From assembly GCF_019649055.1 (NCBI RefSeq), contig NW_026570316.1, positions 62,001-126,000 of the forward strand: a DNA stretch of 64,000 nucleotides. The letters run 5' to 3'. Positions within the stretch are counted from its first letter, which is position 1. Each line of letters starts with the position of its first letter. This document shows, piece after piece, positions 9,034 to 18,942 of the stretch. Below the pieces are notes generated by a model. It searched no databases, was not told the DNA's origin, and was given only the letters and a program-made list of their open reading frames with translations. The translations under genes and the position numbers were made by a program. The DNA is from Paramacrobiotus metropolitanus. Its lineage: Eukaryota; Tardigrada; Eutardigrada; Parachela; Macrobiotidae.

Positions 9034-10858
9034 ATGAAAACGGTGTTATAGGTTGTCTTAATCGGTGTGCTTTTACCGGTTTCCCATACTGATCAAGGTC
9101 ACAACAGTTTTGTTGAAATCTTTCGCGATGACTTTAATATCAGTGGAACACCTGACCCGGCAAAATGGAAGCTTGAGCAGACGGCGGCAGGTGCTGATAT
9201 TCCCCATGAAAGACAGGTATATCGAAGGGACAATGTTGCCTCGGAAAACGGATTATTGCATTTATACACTCGAAATGAGCCATACAACGGTTACAACTAC
9301 ACTTCGGGGATGGTGAGCACGCAAGGTTTTTCTGATTTCCAGGTGAGAAATTAATCAAATTACTCCTGTGAATTTATTGTCAGCAGACAAGCACTATGTG
9401 CATTGTGCAGAATGATTTAACGCTAGCTTTCATGCGCAAATGGTTTAAATCTATCATTTGACAGAGCACTGTTATGATTATTAAGCTACTATCCGTGTTT
9501 CGAACTGCGCAAAAATTAATTTTTGAATGGGTGCAAGCGGAAGCTGTAAGCATATGTACGAGTAGTACCGTAGCATGCCTCTGTTCTTTGGTTAATCACA
9601 AGTCACAACTAGTCTTTCTAAAAGGAAGCTTTTCGTTAAGGCTACTTTATTAAATAGGTAACGAACGGCATACATACGGCTTTTGTAACTCGCTGCCTAA
9701 ATAATAGTAATTATTATGCTCTCATTTTATATTAGCAGAAAATGCGCGTGTACTTGTGTAAAGTTGTAAACATCCGTTTAGGACTCGATAATTCGATGGC
9801 AGCGCTTAACTTTACTTTACTCGGTTCTAGGCAGCCGATGAGCCAAGATAACAAAAAATTTTCCAAAACGCGTTCTTACTAGCGTGTGAAAAAATTTTGC
9901 TGTATATACCGATTGCAAACTGCTATATACGGATATACTGACTACTTATGTTAGCGAACGTCGAAAGCCCAGTACCTTTACGGCTTTACCTACTCTAGGC
10001 AGCGCATGTTTTATCGCTTTACGCTGGCCGCACTGCCTAGTGCCTGGTACCATTCGTATGGCCAGAAAGTCCAACTGTAATAGCATATAACGGTAAGTGT
10101 AGACTGTAGAATGATGCAAAACTCTTATAAGGCGCAATGAATCCTTCGGATATTTTTAGGCTAATATGAATTACTAGCATCAATGTCGACATTAATTTTC
10201 TGCTGCTATCAGACTGAAATGGTGGTGGTTTATTTTTAGTACGGAGAGCTGGAATGGCGCGCCAAGACAACTGCAGACATTAATCATGTTGGGGCGACCG
10301 TGACGCTACGAAACTCTCAGTGTGACCCTACGATTCCTTGTCCAAAATGGCCGGGGAAAGCAACCGTCGTTATCGGTGGCGGTGAATCGTTAGCCAGCAT
10401 CACCGACGATGTGCGCCGAGCAAGACCTCCTCCGGAAATGTCGAATCTTTATTTCAAGAACCTTCTGAGTGATTTCAGTCAAGATTTCCACGTGTTCAAG
10501 TTAACATGGACGCCGGAACAACTTGACTGGTCCATCGATGGCGTCGCGGTGTAGAGTACTACTGGCGAGGCGGTACCCCGAGTGCGTACGCAGGTACAAC
10601 CCACAAATTACAACAATTACATACATATTAAATTACGTTCATCTTACGAAGCTAGATTTTTACTTCGCAAGAGAAAGCAAAGCGTCTTTGCATAAGTCTA
10701 ATTAATACGAAAATTCTTAATTGTTGCAGGTTGTGCTGAACAGCTATGCCGGCCAGTTCATGCCTTCTGTTGCTCCTCCGGATGTTAAATTTCCATTTGA
10801 TTTTATTATCGACTATGTGGTAGTACGGCAATCATCAAACGCAACTACGCCAACCTGA
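9034..10858 (+). pseudogene. GH16-fold secreted protein, copy C, two in-frame TAG codons
   Basis: Exons 9034-9342, 10240-10593 and 10730-10858 have the same lengths and phases as copy D and keep all splice sites. The reading frame is intact except for two TAG codons: codon 6 in the signal peptide (9049-9051; copy D has TGG) and 10552-10554 near the end of exon 2 (copies B and D both have TGG). No frameshift or deletion is seen, and the conserved segments match the paralogues (DDFNISGTPDPAKWKLEQ, YGELEWRAK, FHVFKLTWTPEQ, IDYVVVRQ). The Cys loop reads QCDPTIPC. The simplest reading is a young pseudogene. Because both lesions are UGG to UAG, adenosine-to-inosine editing would restore both; this is only a possibility. 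Confidence 0.8.
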
Positions 10859-11197
10859 AGTTCCTGCATTATCAACAGACGTATCGAATGTTATTGACTA
10901 ATATCGCTATCCAGAAAATAAACGTAAAATTTCGTTAATATTTCGGTAAGGAACGCAGCGGCCACTCACAGACGAAAACACTGCTAACATCACTGTTTTG
11001 ATCACTGTCGAACCATGTCGTGGTACCTTATAGAGAGTATCTCCAGCTCACTTCTGCTCTTTGCCATTTGTTGTTAAGCTGCCGTATGGTGAAAGTGAAC
11101 AGCATTAAAAAATGGCGCGCTAAGCATGTGAATCGATTTCACAAAGTATTCTAAATAAACAATTCTGTTAAATCAAAGCAATGTCCAGTTACAAACA

Positions 11198-11465
11198 TTA
11201 GTGCGGTGGGCTGCTAGCGCGCACCGACGGCCACATCCGCTGCCGCAGTGACCGCATCAATTTCCGCGTTGATTCCTTGACGGTCTCCATGGAAATCCCA
11301 AAGAGAATCGGATTCAGCACCGCATTGGCCGACATCATGATGATACTAACGCGCCACAGCGTGACATAGTCGTTCAAATTGACCCAGAACGCCACCGTAT
11401 AGTACACCTGCGCCGGCATCAGATTGATAAAGTTACTCCATGTCAAAAGCATCAAAATGAGATAG
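11198..11465 (-). pseudogene. Receptor 3' fragment 1 (TM6-TM7 and tail)
   Basis: On the minus strand this encodes the last part of a rhodopsin-like receptor nearly identical to the intact gene at 15263-17284: L-L-T-W-S-N-F-I-N-L-M-P-A-Q, then the TM7 motif N-A-V-L-N-P-I-L-F and a basic tail. Similarity stops abruptly at about 11465, before the third intracellular loop, and no upstream exon is present. It is a truncated duplicate that faces GH16-fold copy C tail to tail, at 340 bases, as the intact receptor faces copy D at 358 bases. Confidence 0.85.
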
Positions 11466-11863
11466 GCCATGTGGAACAAAGAATTCTGAGCTTGCAGTTG
11501 GCAGCGCTTTTGGTCGCTAGCAGTTCCTAGTCCAAGAAACGAGGGGAGAAAATTACGTTACAAATCAGCGACAGTATATCGGTTTTTGCGATTACGAACT
11601 TGAGGTGTCTCTACAACCGTGCCGGCCAACCACAGTCTGAAATATTTGGCTGTTTTATTTTACAGAGTAGATAGGATATCGTTAAGTGCTACTTTCGCTT
11701 GTCTATGATTTCAGTACACACTGTGACACCGCACCACAGTTTGTGCACTGAAAAACAATTAAACAGCGAGCATTCGCCGGTATCAATATATCGAACCACA
11801 CGTTGTCTTATTACTGAAGTGACTGCAGAATTAAACGGAGGCTGTTAATTCAAATTGCTGCAG

Positions 11864-11975
11864 GTTATGCTGGAATATTATCAGCCAAGTTACAAACCAA
11901 CAAGTCTTTGACGTTCCTCTTGCGAATGATAAATTTTCTAATATTTTTGTAATTGATTATATGATGGTACGCTTT
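11864..11975 (+). pseudogene. Relic of GH16-fold exon 3
   Basis: After a CTGCAG acceptor the sequence aligns to exon 3 of copies C and D: GTTATGCTGGAATATTATCA matches the GTTGTGCTGAACAGCTATGC type start, and it ends GTAATTGATTATATGATGGT in place of the D-Y-V-V-V strand. A stop (TGA) and substitutions break it. Exons 1 and 2 are absent. It marks a fifth, mostly deleted GH16 unit between the two receptor fragments. Confidence 0.75.
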
Positions 11976-12071
11976 GTTCTTTCAGATGATTACTTTGTCC
12001 ATAGTGTATACATTCATTTCTAGTAACGTAATGATCTATAATCTCTGCCGAGTAGTTCATGTTTTCGCGTT
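11975..12071. repeat. 97-bp direct duplication, left copy
   Basis: About 97 bases starting TGTTCTTTCAGATGATTAC and ending GTTTTCGCGTT recur at 12346-12442 with a single mismatch noticed (TAGTAACG against TAATAACG). Near identity implies a recent event, younger than the surrounding decayed gene copies. Confidence 0.85.
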
Positions 12072-12345
12072 CACACCACGGTCTCCCGTTTGGCCTGGAA
12101 CGTATTCCAACGCAGTGAGGAACTCAACTGGATTGCGCACAACATTGATGCCCATTAGCTCAACCTGACCAGCCCATTAGCTCAACCTGATCAACTTGAA
12201 GCTTCGGGGTTAACTGCCTTTGACTCCTCAATGTCTATTTGGATGTGGATACGTGCGTACAATATATTTTTGTAGATAGCGATTGTGGTTTTGTTCGGTT
12301 GTTAAAAAGAGCGGCTGTTTTTATATGTGCGCGAAATCCGATCAG

Positions 12346-12442
12346 TGTTCTTTCAGATGATTACTTTGTCCATAGTGTATACATTCATTTCTAATAACGT
12401 AATGATCTATAATCTCTGCCGAGTAGTTCATGTTTTCGCGTT
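12346..12442. repeat. 97-bp direct duplication, right copy
   Basis: Right copy of the repeat at 11975-12071, offset by 371 bases. The right edge continues into GCAGGTTATTGATAGG. Confidence 0.85.
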
Positions 12443-12600
12443 GCAGGTTATTGATAGGCTCCTCTTTCGATGCACAAAGTATTAGCAATGAACACCGAAA
12501 ACAAATGGGCATGTTTGGCTACGCATACGAACTAAATAATTTTGCAGTCATTTAAACAAATGTCCAAATAATTCAAAGTGACATCTACGGTATCTAAAAA

Positions 12601-12930
12601 CATTCGTACGCGAGGTTGTCGCGTACCGACGGCCAAGCTCGTCAACGCAATGAGCGCACCAGTTTCCGCGGGGAATCCTTGATGGTCTCCGTAATAAGCC
12701 ATAAGAAAATCTGATTGAGTGCCGCATTGGCTGACATCATTATGATACTAGCACGTCACAGCATGACGTAATAGTTTAAATCGACCCAGAACGAAGCCGC
12801 ATACAGATAGTACACAGGCGCCGGCATTAGATAAATAAAATTACTCCATGTCAAAAGCGTCAGAACGAGAAATTTCCTCTGCAACAGCACACTCCGTCGG
12901 TGCTTCACGACAGACGTACTGGTCATACGC
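12601..12930 (-). pseudogene. Receptor 3' fragment 2 (TM6-TM7 and tail), decayed
   Basis: The minus strand aligns to the end of the intact receptor at 15263-17284 from the third intracellular loop to the C terminus. It is damaged: the Trp of the Y-V-T-L-W-R segment is a TGA, there are small insertions (for example near 12800) and many substitutions. It follows the relic GH16 exon in the same tail-to-tail order seen for the other copies. Its flank (12474-12541) also matches the receptor flank at 15151-15206. Confidence 0.8.
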
Positions 12931-13014
12931 GAGCAAAAAAGGTACTGTATTTAAATTTAAATTGTGGGAAAAACGCAGATGCGCAACCCAGCAGAGGAAT
13001 ATAATTATTTTGTC

Positions 13015-13225
13015 TGCAACTCTTCCATGGTAATGCATTTCTGGATTTTGTTGGCAGCACCCGATCTCGATTGCATCTTGATGCCATAGACCGATAAAAC
13101 CAAAGCTGGTGGGAAAAAAATGTATCATGAAAGAAATCAGGCACAACATACAACACACTTAGTGTACGCGTCTTGCTCGGTATACTGTGTTAAAATTAAT
13201 AAGAGCGTAGTATCGGTAATTCTTT
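13015..13225 (+). promoter_or_regulatory. Conserved upstream block of GH16-fold copy D
   Basis: Contains GATCTCGATTGCATCTTGAT, ATGCCATAGACCGATAAAAC and, at about 13162-13188, GTACGCGTCTTGCTCGGTAT followed by ACTGT. It matches the block before copy C over at least 150 bases. The gene start lies about 75 bases after the last word. Confidence 0.5.
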
Positions 13226-13261
13226 ATGCATCTAAGCGAAATACAGAAAGGCAGAACCACA

Positions 13262-14905
13262 ATGAAAACGGTGATTTGGGGTTTCTTAATCGGTGTGCTT
13301 TTACCAGTTTCACACACTGATCAAGGTCTCAACGATTTTGTTGAAATCTTTCGCGATGATTTTAATGGCAGTGGAACACCTGACCCGGCAAAATGGAAGC
13401 TAGAGCAGACCGCTGCAGGTGCTGATATTCGAAATGAAAGACAGGTGTTTCGAAGGGAAAATTTTGCTCTGGAAAACGGATTATTGCATTTATTCACTCG
13501 AAATGAGCAATACAACGGTTACAACTATACTTCGGGGAGGGTGAGCACCCGAGGCTTGTTTGATTTTCAGGTAAGAAATTAAATTACTCTTGTGGACTTA
13601 TTGTAAGCAGCCATGCACTATGGCACAAGTACTGATTTAACGGTTGTTTTTAGGCGAAAATGATTTTCAGTTCTGCATGTCATTTGCCAAAACAGTGATA
13701 TGATCATTTCGATACTATACGTGTTTCTAACTGCGCGAGAATTAGTTTTTCAGTAGCTGTAAGCTGATAGCATAGGATGACTCTGTTGAGTCTGTTCTTT
13801 TATCAGTCATAACTACTCTAGCCTTTCTAATACGAAGCTTTCTGTCAATTCTACTTTGTAAGATATGTAACGAGTGGTATACATACGGTTTTCGTACCGG
13901 GCTGTCTAAATAACAATTATTGTATGTGCGCATTTTACGGTATATCCGCAGAAAAGCGCATGCACTGTTCATATGCGTTATGTATAGTGTCGAAAACTGC
14001 GATGGTTTAGCTAAGTGTTAGTTTGACATCGTGACCGATCGAAATCGCGTCTTTTCGGACGAATGACGGTCGACGTTTCGTCAACGAAATCGCGGGGCAC
14101 CACCGGTAATAGGCTAATCGCCGCATTTCAGCATGTGCTTTTATGCTGAGAAACTAGCAAAGCGCAATGAATCCTTTGAATATTTTCAAGCTAATATTAA
14201 TTACACCAGTGTCGAATAAGCTTCTACATGTATCAGACTGAAATGGTGCTGCCTTATTTTTAGTACGGAGAGCTGGAATTGCGCGCCAAGATAACTGCAG
14301 ACATTCAGCATATCGGGGGGACCGTGACGCTACAAAACTCTCAATGTGACACTACGATTCCTTGTCGAGAATTTCCGGGGAAAGCAACCGTCTTTATCGG
14401 TGGCGGTGAAGCGCTGGCCAGCATCGCCGACCATGTGCCCCGAGCAAGGCCTCCTCCGGAAATGTCGACCCTCTATTTCAAAACTCTTCCAAGTAATTTC
14501 ACTCAGGACTTCCACGTGTTCAAGGTAACATGGACACCGGATCAACTTGTCTGGTTTATTGACGACGTCGCAGTATGGAGTATTACTGGAGAGGCGGTAC
14601 CCCGAGTGCGTATGCAGGTACCAATCACGAATATGATTTTATATACACAGGTAGTTCTCATAAAATGTAATTCATCAAGGAAGCTAGATTTCTTTCCTGC
14701 GGAAATGAATGTACATACATGTACACCGTCTATGCATTTTAAACCTGAAAAATAAGGAAATTACTAATTGTCGTAGGTTGTGCTGAACAGTTATGCGGGG
14801 CAATTTATGCCTTCTGTTGCTCCTCCGGATGTCAAACTCCCTTTTGGTTTTACTATCGATTATGTGGTAGTGCGACAGTCCACTAACTCCACCGGATCAG
14901 CCTGA
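13262..14905 (+). CDS. GH16-fold secreted protein, copy D (263 aa, three exons)
   Basis: Exons 13262-13570, 14264-14617 and 14777-14905 (309, 354, 129 bases, phase 0) encode 263 residues. An upstream in-frame ATG-less extension to 13226 is not used, because copies B and C begin at MKTV. Residues 1-20 are a signal peptide. GH16 landmarks are DDFNGSGTPDPAKWKLEQ, L-E-N-G-L-L, Y-T-S-G-R-V-S-T-R-G-L-F-D-F, YGELELRAK (104-112; the usual Trp is Leu), FHVFKVTWTPDQLVWFIDD and T-I-D-Y-V-V-V-R-Q. Cys131 and Cys137 sit in a loop shared by all copies. Where active GH16 enzymes have E-x-D-x-x-E, residues 150-159 read G-G-E-A-L-A-S-I-A-D, so at most one acid is kept. Probably secreted, and by inference a non-hydrolytic sugar-binding protein. 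Confidence 0.82.
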
Positions 14906-15262
14906 AGCTTCTGGATTATCAATGCGTGATGTTTTACTGATACCGTTATCCTTTGGAAAATATGTCGAACATTAGATATATATGTCTGTCATTGGGCTTT
15001 TAGTTAGGAATGATACCGGTGTCTTAGAATTAAAGAACCGGTGTTGTTCTTGATCGCTTAACTAATGTGAAGTGCTTTATACTGAGCGTTACTAGCTCGA
15101 TTTTCCTCTTTGCCATTTTTAGTACTGGTTGTTACAAATATTGCGAACAACGAAACATCACAAACAAAAGGGCCCACTTGGTTTTGCATACGAAGTAAAT
15201 AGGTTCACAACGTTTTTCAAATAAAAGCCGTAATAGATCAAAGTGACCTCGAGGTCGAAACA

Positions 15263-17284
15263 TTATTGCGGTGGGCTGCCAGCGCGAACCGACGGCCACA
15301 CCCGCCGCCGTAGTGACCGCATTAGTTTCCGCGTGGATTCCTTGACGGTCTCCATGGAAATCCCAAAGAGAATCGGATTCAGTGCCGCATTGGCCGACAT
15401 CATGATGATACTAACGCGCCACAGCGTGACATAATCGTTCAAATTGACCCAGAACGCCACCGTATAGTACACCTGCGCCGGCATCAGGTTGATGAAATTA
15501 CTCCATGTCAACAGCGTCAAAACGAGAAATTTCCGCTGCATCAGAACATTCCGCCGGTGCTTAACGACCGACGTACTGGCCACCCGCGGACTAACGTCCA
15601 GTTCGGCGTTTTTCATATCCGGCACCCCACTGACACTGTGCATCCGACTATTACTCATATCAAGATCTGGTGACCTCTGGGTGGTGAAGTTTCGCCGGTG
15701 CTGCATTTTGAACAAGATGTAAAAGTATCCCATTAAGATGAACACCACGGGGATATTGAAGTTGATCCACTGGGTGATGATGGCCCAGTTGCGGAGGGAC
15801 GCCACGTCGATGTTGATGGTGCAGCCGTTGCTGTCCAGCGGCTGCCGGTAGTACAGGGCGTCCAGAAAAATCCCCGGTCCCATGCAGATGTGCGCGTACA
15901 GCCAGGTGAACAGGCAGACAATGCAGGCCACGCGGCGGTTGTGGTGCAGACGATAGTGCACCGGGAAGGCGGTCGCCCATAAACGGTTCATGGTAATCAA
16001 AGCCTGCAATTATTGAAATGTTAGAAGCCTAATTTCTTAGCCTGAGGGGTCCGAAAGACGGCCGGTGTAATTAATCGTTAAACAGTTCATACTTCAAAGT
16101 ATGGCATTGTACGCTAAAGTTTCACTTGTTTACATTTATTGGGCAAAAGCCATCAATATAACAAAAAGTGCATTCGCGAAATTCTACATAAATTAATGAT
16201 TTACTTACGATGAGTCTTACTTAAGATACTGTATAAGCAAGATTTTACTTGAGATACTGTATAAGCAAGGGTTGACGTAGGGTTGACTATGTACATCATT
16301 ACAGCGCGTCTATTGCCAACAACTTTACAGTTTCTTCGAGGTGCCATTATCCTATTATCTAGTCCTCAAAAGTCAAACCCCAGTCTCCCAAAAACCGAAA
16401 AGCCTCTCAAAGCTTTATGAAACGCTGTATTCATGATAATTGTAACGATCTCCATTTTGTTAGTCCCGTTAATCGGCCGATAAAACCAAAAGTTATTTTT
16501 TAGCCTTGCTTGATGCAGTGCGAAATATTAAGCACAAATAGGTTGTACTAAAGAAATTTCGTTCCAAGGCTAAGCACTTGCTGTATTATACAGTTTATTG
16601 TACTCGTAGTTTGATGGTAATACTCGTACAATGGTGCACAAAAAGCGTATAGCCTAGCTATAATTATCTCTCTTCTATTACGGGTCATGATAATTACATC
16701 CGTATCTCTAGAGGAACAACAAAGTCGGTGGTGGACGGTATTGCCCCACCAATTGTATAATAAAAGCAATAATTATCGGAATATTGCGTGATTTTGCACG
16801 GTTACTTTGGTTTAAAAATAATCATTGGTAGTGTTCATATCCTGCGCCCAAAATACGATCCTAATAACTATTTACCGTGCAACCTATAATTAAAAGATCA
16901 TCTTACCAATGCGGAAACCGCGGCACACGTCACAACGTTGTATGCATAGAGATAAAGCGTACAAAGATGTTCGCCCATAAACCACACACCGTATAAAGTA
17001 TAAACCACATCTAACGGATTGCCCAACAACACGAATAAAATATTAGCCAGGAAGAGATTGATCAGATACACGGTAAAGGGCAGCGCCGAATTCTCCCGTC
17101 GCAACAACAAACACAAAACCAGAACATTCAAAATGATGGTCACCGAACCGGTACAGATGGTAGTGATCGGTACATACGTCCACACCGGGCTGGAGACATT
17201 CGAATTTACCGACAAATTATAACCGATTAAGAACATTTGAGTATCCATAAAAATCGCCAGCCAATTTGACCGGTAATTAACCAT
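15263..17284 (-). CDS. Orphan rhodopsin-like receptor, family 1, copy 1 (372 aa, two exons)
   Basis: Minus-strand exons 17284-16907 (126 codons) and 16003-15263 (246 codons plus stop), joined in phase 0 across a 903-base GT-AG intron, give 372 residues with seven hydrophobic segments. The extracellular N terminus has N-x-S/T sites (NLS, NVS). Cys108 at the top of TM3 can pair with the Cys of N-G-C-T-I-N in the second extracellular loop. The DRY position reads T-M-N-R-L-W-A (130-136), and TM7 has A-A-L-N-P-I-L-F. TM6 has T-W-S-N instead of C-W-x-P. The third loop is long and basic. The intron falls just before the N-R-L-W motif. A later Met (residue 13) could be the start. The ligand is unknown. 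Two 3' fragments of the same gene lie at 11198 and 12601. Confidence 0.85.
16217..16269. repeat. Two tandem 25-bp repeats in receptor intron
   Basis: 16217-16241 and 16245-16269 are the same 25-base word with one difference (TTACTTAAGATACTGTATAA against TTACTTGAGATACTGTATAA, then GCAAG), separated by three bases. It lies inside the intron of the minus-strand receptor. Confidence 0.8.
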
Positions 17285-18942
17285 GTAATTATTAGATAGA
17301 AGATGCCGGTAAAAAAATTTCAGGAGCGTTTCGTGCCGCGCGCATTAGCTTTTGTGTCCAATGGAAAGAATGAGACCGTTTAAAGTATTGTCTACGCGCT
17401 GTATGTGCGCCGGAAACGATAACGTATGACTGTGTACTTTAATGGAATTATCAATGAGGACAGGATCATTGGAAGCTTTTTGATGGTGCCGGTTCCGGGT
17501 GTTTTTTATTAATTATGCAGCATTTATCTGGTCGGTCGCATGCACGTTGAAAGTCGTAATATACTGACTCCCACGTAGATCAGTAAGCTCATAATGCGTA
17601 AACAAACAATATACACCAATGTTCAGCAGTCCGAAAATACCCTACTTACCCAGAGCAAGGTGTGAATTATGAAACGCAGTGCGCAATTTAGCGTCAGCGG
17701 GCAAAGTTTACTCACGCGTTACGTCGCAGAGTAACAATTACTCGAAAAAACCCCACGACCTACCGCCCAGTAAAACAAATAACATGTAATCATAACGACT
17801 AGATTGCTAACTGTGCAAGTACAAATGGACAAATTAATGGGTATTTTTGAAAACTTAAGAAAGGAAAATATTTTTTTTGGATTCGGGCATGATTGCTTCA
17901 TTTATTCCTTGCTTGCAACAGTACGATTTACCTTATTATTGGTAATGAGAGCAGTTGCATAGTAGTGATATAAAAAGAATGAGGTCTATCGAAACTTCTG
18001 TCATCACAAAGTTTTGCCTATTACATCAATATTTGCAGAGTGGTATTAGTCCATTCCTGATAATCGCTGCATAAACTTTTTTTTTATTTTATCGCCCATT
18101 AAGAGGTCTTTACTATCGTTGACGTATTTCATACGCATGGTCGCTTTGGTATTTGAAGGCGTCAGAACGCGGGGTGACATTACACGTCAACTGTCAGTTT
18201 CATTTAGTCCAGAAGGTTTTTCCAGACGATTAGCCTAGTTAAACACGTGCTTGTGACGTGTGCACCTCACTCAAAATAATAAATACAAAAAGTTTCGAAT
18301 CGAATTGGTGTCCGCATTGTTTTGTACAGCCGCCGCTGTTGTCTTCTCCCGGCGCAGTTTGTAATTTTTGCTTCCATTCAATAGTAGCCAATAATGTGGT
18401 TCTCTGATCTGGATATTGCCGGTATCTGTTCTATACTCTTCTCCAATGATATTGTACATACCGGTAATTGTACTACTATAGAGTCTATACCTCCGATCTG
18501 CAGTCTACCGGCAAGTGTGTACTTCATCCTGTTAATCCGCTGCCAATTCAAGCGAAATAAAATCGATACCTGTGAGAATTAACGTTGCTTATGTTTCTGC
18601 TGTAACTACTGTACAGTCTGAACCAGCGGCTGCATCCGTGGATTATGCTGGGACGGTTTCATACATAAATAACCATATATAGCGCGCACGCTTCCAGGCA
18701 GGATACATTAACCGTGTTTTTTCCTGACGCGATAATGATGAGCGTGAAGACGAACAGCTTGAAATCTCCTACATAATTCACTGTCTTTTATGGAGAAATG
18801 TGGATACCTGCCACGCCAGGAAGTTTCCAAAAATTGCGGTTGCATCCCCGCGTATCCGCACCGGTAATGTTGATATATGACTTTACATGGGTGCCTTTCT
18901 GATTTTTTGCTGTGAAATCATCAACGAGAGGATGTAAACTCC
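17285..18942. other. Divergent intergenic region between two receptors
   Basis: About 1.66 kb separates the start codons of two head-to-head paralogous receptors. No gene is recognised. The region must hold both promoters; no TATA box or shared motif could be assigned with confidence. Confidence 0.4.
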
